Shown: piece after piece, positions 60,233 through 64,000 of the stretch
Position numbering within the stretch: the first letter of the stretch is position 1
Layout of the letters: each line of letters begins with the position of its first letter
Assembly: GCA_948471525.1 (NCBI GenBank)
Contig: CAOKSY010000009.1
Coordinates: 1 to 64,000, forward strand
DNA from: an uncultured Clostridia bacterium
Lineage (GTDB): Bacteria; Bacillota; Clostridia; Christensenellales; UBA3700
Length of the DNA: 64,000 nt
Direction: 5' to 3'
The notes under the pieces: model-generated
Told to the model about the DNA's origin: nothing
The model's database searches: none
What the model saw: only the letters and a program-made list of their open reading frames with translations
Program-made: the position numbers and the translations under genes

Positions 60233-61687
60233 TTACAGTTTAAACACTCCGCATACGTCGAGTATCGACGTCACCAATATCGCGGCTATGCAGATCGGAC
60301 ATATATACTTGATCATCACGTTGAAAAATTTCTTTTTTGCAAATCTGCCGTTGAGTTCTATCTCGTCGGTGATAGTCTTGCAGTGTACTATATATCCTAT
60401 AAATACGCACGTCAAAAACGCCGCTATCGGCATAAGCACCGAATTGCTGAGAAAATCGAACATATCGAGTATAGTCATTCCCTTTATCGATACTTTTCCG
60501 AGTACTCCGAAACCGAGCGCGGACGGAATACCCAATAATAGCGTGCCTGCATATGCGATGACGGACGACTTTTTGCGTCCCAACTTGAATTTGTCGTTTA
60601 TAATTGATACCACGGTCTCCAATAAAGATATTGCGGAAGTGAGCGCGGCAAACAGCACGAGCGCGAAAAACAGCGCGCCGAGTATTCCTCCTCCTACCTT
60701 ACCGAACGTGGCGAACACCTTGGGAAGTTCTACAAACATAAGTCCGGGGCCCTGTCCCAAAGTCTCCGGACTTCCGCCCGAAAACGCAAACGCCGCTGGG
60801 ATGATCATAAGTCCCGAAAGCATCGCTATGCCGGTGTCGAATATTTCTATCTGATGAACGGACGATTCTATCTTGGTCTCTTTCTTCATATAAGATCCGT
60901 AAGTGATCATTATACCCATTGCCAGCGACATCGAATAGAACAGCTGTCCGAGCGCGGCAAGCACCGTCTTGATGGAAAACTTCTTGAAATCGGGAACTAA
61001 ATAGTACTTTACTCCCTCCCACGCGCCGGGCATAGTCAATGTGTATATCGTAACTCCGACGGTGAGTATTACCAGCGCGGGCATGAGAAACTTGCTTGTC
61101 TTCTCTACTCCCTTCTCAACTCCGAACAAAACTATGACGAACGCTACCGTAATGAATATCGCAAAAAACAACAGCGACTGCCACGGCGACGCTATAAACG
61201 ACGAAAAAAATCCGTCTTGCGCCGCGTTTGTTCCGCCGCCTGTAATATAGGTAAAGAAATATTTGCCTACCCAGCCGCCTATTACCGAATAATAAGGCAG
61301 GATTATGATAGGTATCGCCGAACAGAGTATGCCCAAAAAAGCCCATTTCTTGTTGAGTTTTTTAAAAGAATTTATCGCGCTGACGCCCGTCTTTCTTCCG
61401 AGAGCTATCTCAGCCGTCATAAGTACAAAACCGAACGTGATCGCCAAAACTATATAAGTCAGCAAGAATATTCCGCCGCCGTACTTTGCCGCAAGATAGG
61501 GAAAGCGCCATATATTTCCGAGACCGACAGCCGAACCCGCCGCAGCAAGGACAAAGCCTATCTTGCTTGTAAATCCTCCGCGTTTTTTAGCAGATCCGCC
61601 CGCCGTTTCTACGTTGTCGGAAACTGCCCGACAATCGGCGTTATTCTCTTCTTGCGCCGTCTCTTGCGCAGCGTTTTTCTCATCCAT
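60233..61687 (-). CDS. Sodium:neurotransmitter symporter family transporter
   Basis: About 484 residues with 12 membrane helices and the family mark GLGNIWRFPY in helix 1, followed by GGGIFLLTY. It moves an amino acid or amine into the cell with sodium. The N-terminal 40 residues are charged and disordered. I prefer the ATG at 61687 (MDEKNA), nine bases after AAGGTG; GTG 61699 overlaps that site. The substrate is not readable. Confidence 0.9.
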   Translation of the reverse strand: MDEKNAAQETAQEENNADCRAVSDNVETAGGSAKKRGGFTSKIGFVLAAAGSAVGLGNIWRFPYLAAKYGGGIFLLTYIVLAITFGFVLMTAEIALGRKTGVSAINSFKKLNKKWAFLGILCSAIPIIILPYYSVIGGWVGKYFFTYITGGGTNAAQDGFFSSFIASPWQSLLFFAIFITVAFVIVLFGVEKGVEKTSKFLMPALVILTVGVTIYTLTMPGAWEGVKYYLVPDFKKFSIKTVLAALGQLFYSMSLAMGIMITYGSYMKKETKIESSVHQIEIFDTGIAMLSGLMIIPAAFAFSGGSPETLGQGPGLMFVELPKVFATFGKVGGGILGALFFALVLFAALTSAISLLETVVSIINDKFKLGRKKSSVIAYAGTLLLGIPSALGFGVLGKVSIKGMTILDMFDFLSNSVLMPIAAFLTCVFIGYIVHCKTITDEIELNGRFAKKKFFNVMIKYICPICIAAILVTSILDVCGVFKL

Positions 61688-61860
61688 TATGTAGTTCACC
61701 TTAAAGTATTTTTACCAGTTTAGCATATATTGCCGTCAAAAGCAAGATAAAAGCCGATAAATAGCCGAAATGCGGGATAATTCAAATGTTTTTATTAAAA
61801 AGATTTTTTATGTAACGAGGCGCTAGCCGTCGTCCCACGCTCCGTTGAAAATAATACGAA

Positions 61861-62637
61861 CTATTTTATATCCTGTTGCGACAGCCACATAGACATCATT
61901 GTCTTCTGCGGCAGAAATTTGGCAAGCAAATGAGCGAGTTTGACATATCCGCCGTATATAGACATATCCTTATTCTTTTTTGCGTCTCTCAAAGCTTTTT
62001 TCGCGACGACGTCGGGAGAGGTGATGTGAGGAAATTTCGTCGTACCTTTTTTTGCGCCTATGGACGCGCGCTCTATCAGCCGCGTTTCCATCCAACCCGC
62101 GCACACTGCCGTCGCGCATATGCCGCGCGGTCTCAATTCTCTGTTGAGCGCTCGCGTATAATTGCGGACAAACGCTTTTGTCGAGCTGTAAATATTTTGA
62201 TAAGGCAGAGGCTGAAAAGCCGCCTGCGAAGCCATATTGACTATATGCGCTCCCTTCTCCATATAGGGCAGACACAGCAATCCCATAGCCGTGAGCGCGC
62301 AGACGTTGAGGTCGATCATATTCAACGAAGTCGTCAGATCTATATCCGCATAATCGCAAAATTTGGCAAATCCGGCGCAATTGACTAGCCACGTGATTTG
62401 CGGCTGTTCTTCTTCAAACATATCGCTTATGACGCCGAAATTATTTCTATCGGTTAGATCCATAGAAAACGTGCGCGCCCGATCGCCTATCTCCGCCTTT
62501 AATTCGTTTAGCCTGCCTATATTGCGACCCAAACACCATATCTCTTCTATCCCCTTTTTCTTTGACAGCAGACGCGCAAACTCTCTTCCTATGCCGCTGC
62601 TCGCTCCGGTGACTACCGCGATTTTCTTTTTTTCCAT
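61861..62637 (-). CDS. Short-chain dehydrogenase/reductase
   Basis: 258 residues of the SDR family: cofactor motif TGASSGIGRE near the N-terminus, VNCAGFA, and the active-site YSSTK with an upstream Ser. The sequence around ALNRELRPRGICATAVCAGWMET fits the classical subclass. No residue is missing. The start follows GGGAGGG. The substrate is unknown and the gene stands alone between the transporter and cysS. Confidence 0.9.
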   Translation of the reverse strand: MEKKKIAVVTGASSGIGREFARLLSKKKGIEEIWCLGRNIGRLNELKAEIGDRARTFSMDLTDRNNFGVISDMFEEEQPQITWLVNCAGFAKFCDYADIDLTTSLNMIDLNVCALTAMGLLCLPYMEKGAHIVNMASQAAFQPLPYQNIYSSTKAFVRNYTRALNRELRPRGICATAVCAGWMETRLIERASIGAKKGTTKFPHITSPDVVAKKALRDAKKNKDMSIYGGYVKLAHLLAKFLPQKTMMSMWLSQQDIK

Positions 62638-62695
62638 ATTGTCCCTCCCTGATGTGATTATTCACTTTCGAGTAATTTATATTCTTCAGACCGCG

Positions 62696-62725
62696 CAAAA
62701 AAGCAAGCGCCGACAGACGCTTGCT
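62696..62725 (-). terminator. Terminator after cysS
   Basis: On the minus strand AAGCAAGCGTC pairs with GGCGCTTGCTT and runs into TTTTTT. Confidence 0.85.
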
Positions 62726-62755
62726 TTCATTGCTTGTTTTCATTATTTATAGCGA

Positions 62756-64000
62756 TTAATTTTTTACTATTTTATATCCGTCTTTGGAATCTAGCACAGA
62801 ATAACCGCTTTCGTAGAGTTTTGCCCTCAATGCGTCCGCGACGGCAAAGTCCTTGCGTTTTTTCGCCTCGAATCTCTCTTCCGCGAGTTTCTTTATCTCT
62901 TCGGGGATATCCTCTTGCGCTTCTTCCGAAGGCTGAGCATTATCCAAAGAAAGACCGAGCACTTTATCGAATTCCAACGCAAGCGCGTAGATATCCTTGC
63001 TCTTGGGCTCTTTTACCATAGTCCATACAACGCCGAGAGCAAGCGGTATATTGAGATCGTCGTTTACAGCCTCGTCAAACTGCTTTTTATATTCGGCGAG
63101 TTTTGCCGCGTCGGTCGCAACGGAACTTACTTTGTGTTGATAGAGCGCGTTGAGAAGTCTCAAGTATGAAGTCTTTGCGCCGTCCATTCCCTCAAAAGTA
63201 AAGTTGAGTTTTTTTCTGTAATGAGCGTTGAGACAGAAATATCTGTAATCGAGCGCGCGGTATCCCATATCTTCGAGCTGGCTTATTCTGTATACGTTGC
63301 CGAGACTTTTTGACATCTTGCCGTTGTTGACGAGCATAAACTCGCTGTGTACCCAGTAGTTGACGGTCTTATGTCCCTCCAGCGCCTCGTTCTGCGCTAT
63401 TTCGTTTTCGTGATGGACGGGTATGGCGTCTACGCCGCCTGTATGGATGTCGAAGTGATCGCCGAGATATTTTCTGCTCATCGTCGAACATTCTATATGC
63501 CAGCCCGGATAGCCCATTCCCCACGGACTTTCCCACTGCATTATATGCTGAGGATCGGCTTTTTTCCAGACGGCGAAATCCGCGGGATGTCTCTTCTGTC
63601 CGTTGACTTCCACTCTCGCGCCCGCCTGCTGATCTTCGAGACTCAGTCTCGAAAGTTTGCCGTATTCGGGAAACTTGGAAATATCGTAATATATGCCGTC
63701 GTCGATCTCGTAAGCGTATCCTTTATCGAGCAGAGTCTGCACGTCCTTTATCATTTCATTGATATGATCGGTAGCCTTAGAGATGACTTCCGGCTTGCCG
63801 ATATTGAGTTTCTTGAAATCTTCAAAAAAATAATTAGTGTAGAATTCGGCTATCTCCCACGGCGTTTTCTGCTGTTCTCTCGCCGCCTTTGCCATCTTGT
63901 CCTCGCCCTCGTCTCCGTCAGAAAGAAGATGTCCTACGTCGGTGATGTTCATTACTCCCTTGAGTTTGTAACCGTCGTATTTGAGCACGCGGCGGAATAT
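62756..64000 (-). CDS. cysS: Cysteinyl-tRNA synthetase, 3' part
   Basis: The gene runs off the window edge; the frame is open through 64000 (IFRRVLKYDGY at the edge), so the N-terminus with HIGH is not visible. Present are ITDVGHLL, GYPGWHIECS with the zinc-site Cys, HHENEIAQ and KMSKSLGN. The C-terminal anticodon region ends in the expected AKRKDFAVADALR-type helix. It charges tRNA-Cys. In many Firmicutes it precedes mrnC; here it stands alone before a terminator. Confidence 0.95.
   Translation of the reverse strand: MFRRVLKYDGYKLKGVMNITDVGHLLSDGDEGEDKMAKAAREQQKTPWEIAEFYTNYFFEDFKKLNIGKPEVISKATDHINEMIKDVQTLLDKGYAYEIDDGIYYDISKFPEYGKLSRLSLEDQQAGARVEVNGQKRHPADFAVWKKADPQHIMQWESPWGMGYPGWHIECSTMSRKYLGDHFDIHTGGVDAIPVHHENEIAQNEALEGHKTVNYWVHSEFMLVNNGKMSKSLGNVYRISQLEDMGYRALDYRYFCLNAHYRKKLNFTFEGMDGAKTSYLRLLNALYQHKVSSVATDAAKLAEYKKQFDEAVNDDLNIPLALGVVWTMVKEPKSKDIYALALEFDKVLGLSLDNAQPSEEAQEDIPEEIKKLAEERFEAKKRKDFAVADALRAKLYESGYSVLDSKDGYKIVKN

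Overview
The window comes from a low-to-moderate-GC Gram-positive bacterium, most likely an uncultured member of Clostridia (Firmicutes). The evidence is a SigH-like sigma factor, Mini-ribonuclease 3, DUF951, ThyX, diadenylate cyclase, a SipW-type signal peptidase with TasA-like substrates, strong GGAGG ribosome sites and sigma-A-like promoters. I cannot name the genus. GH95 and GH2 hydrolases fit a host-associated, glycan-using life, but that is inference.

Layout. (1) 0.4-4.5 kb: divergent GH95 fucosidase-like and GH2 genes. (2) 5.4-10.2 kb, plus strand: esterase-like pseudoenzyme, DUF951, lepB, ACT protein, UPF0210 protein and rlmB, ending in a terminator. (3) 16.7-10.3 kb, minus strand: class III aminotransferase, FGGY kinase and two class II aldolase-family genes running into mrnC, thyX and sigH. 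(4) 17-36.4 kb: M28 peptidases, a lipoprotein facing an XRE repressor with clear operators, gapA, M29 aminopeptidase, fba, lysC, DUF1015, dacA, comEC-holA and ppa. (5) 36.55 kb: tRNA-Leu(CAA), followed by an A+T-rich accessory island bounded by an 18-bp copy of the tRNA 3' end at 43.77 kb. The island holds a serine-recombinase remnant, an ABC-transporter remnant, an ECF sigma / cysteine peptidase / membrane anti-sigma operon, a second lipid-anchored cysteine peptidase and a candidate nuclease. (6) 44.2-48.9 kb: a very large glycine-rich protein with a C-terminal Hint domain and no normal start codon or signal peptide. (7) 59.3-51.0 kb, minus strand: a matrix-fibre-type operon of TasA-like protein, 1154-residue beta-helix protein, second TasA-like protein, membrane TasA-like protein, SipW peptidase and an acidic membrane protein with a duplicated domain. 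(8) 59.6-64 kb: rubrerythrin, sodium:neurotransmitter-type symporter, short-chain dehydrogenase and the 3' part of cysS.

How genes work together. The surface-protein region (44-59 kb) and the sigma/peptidase island are the least explained parts. The Hint protein, the SipW operon and the sigma/anti-sigma/peptidase set are the best candidates for undescribed systems. Several proteins keep an enzyme fold but have lost catalytic residues: the esterase-like protein at 5.4 kb, the aldolase paralogue at 12.7 kb, the M28 lipoprotein at 30.6 kb and the beta-lactamase domain of ComEC. Two dispersed extragenic repeat families and one long hairpin element lie between genes. All family calls are from reading the translations; no searches were run.
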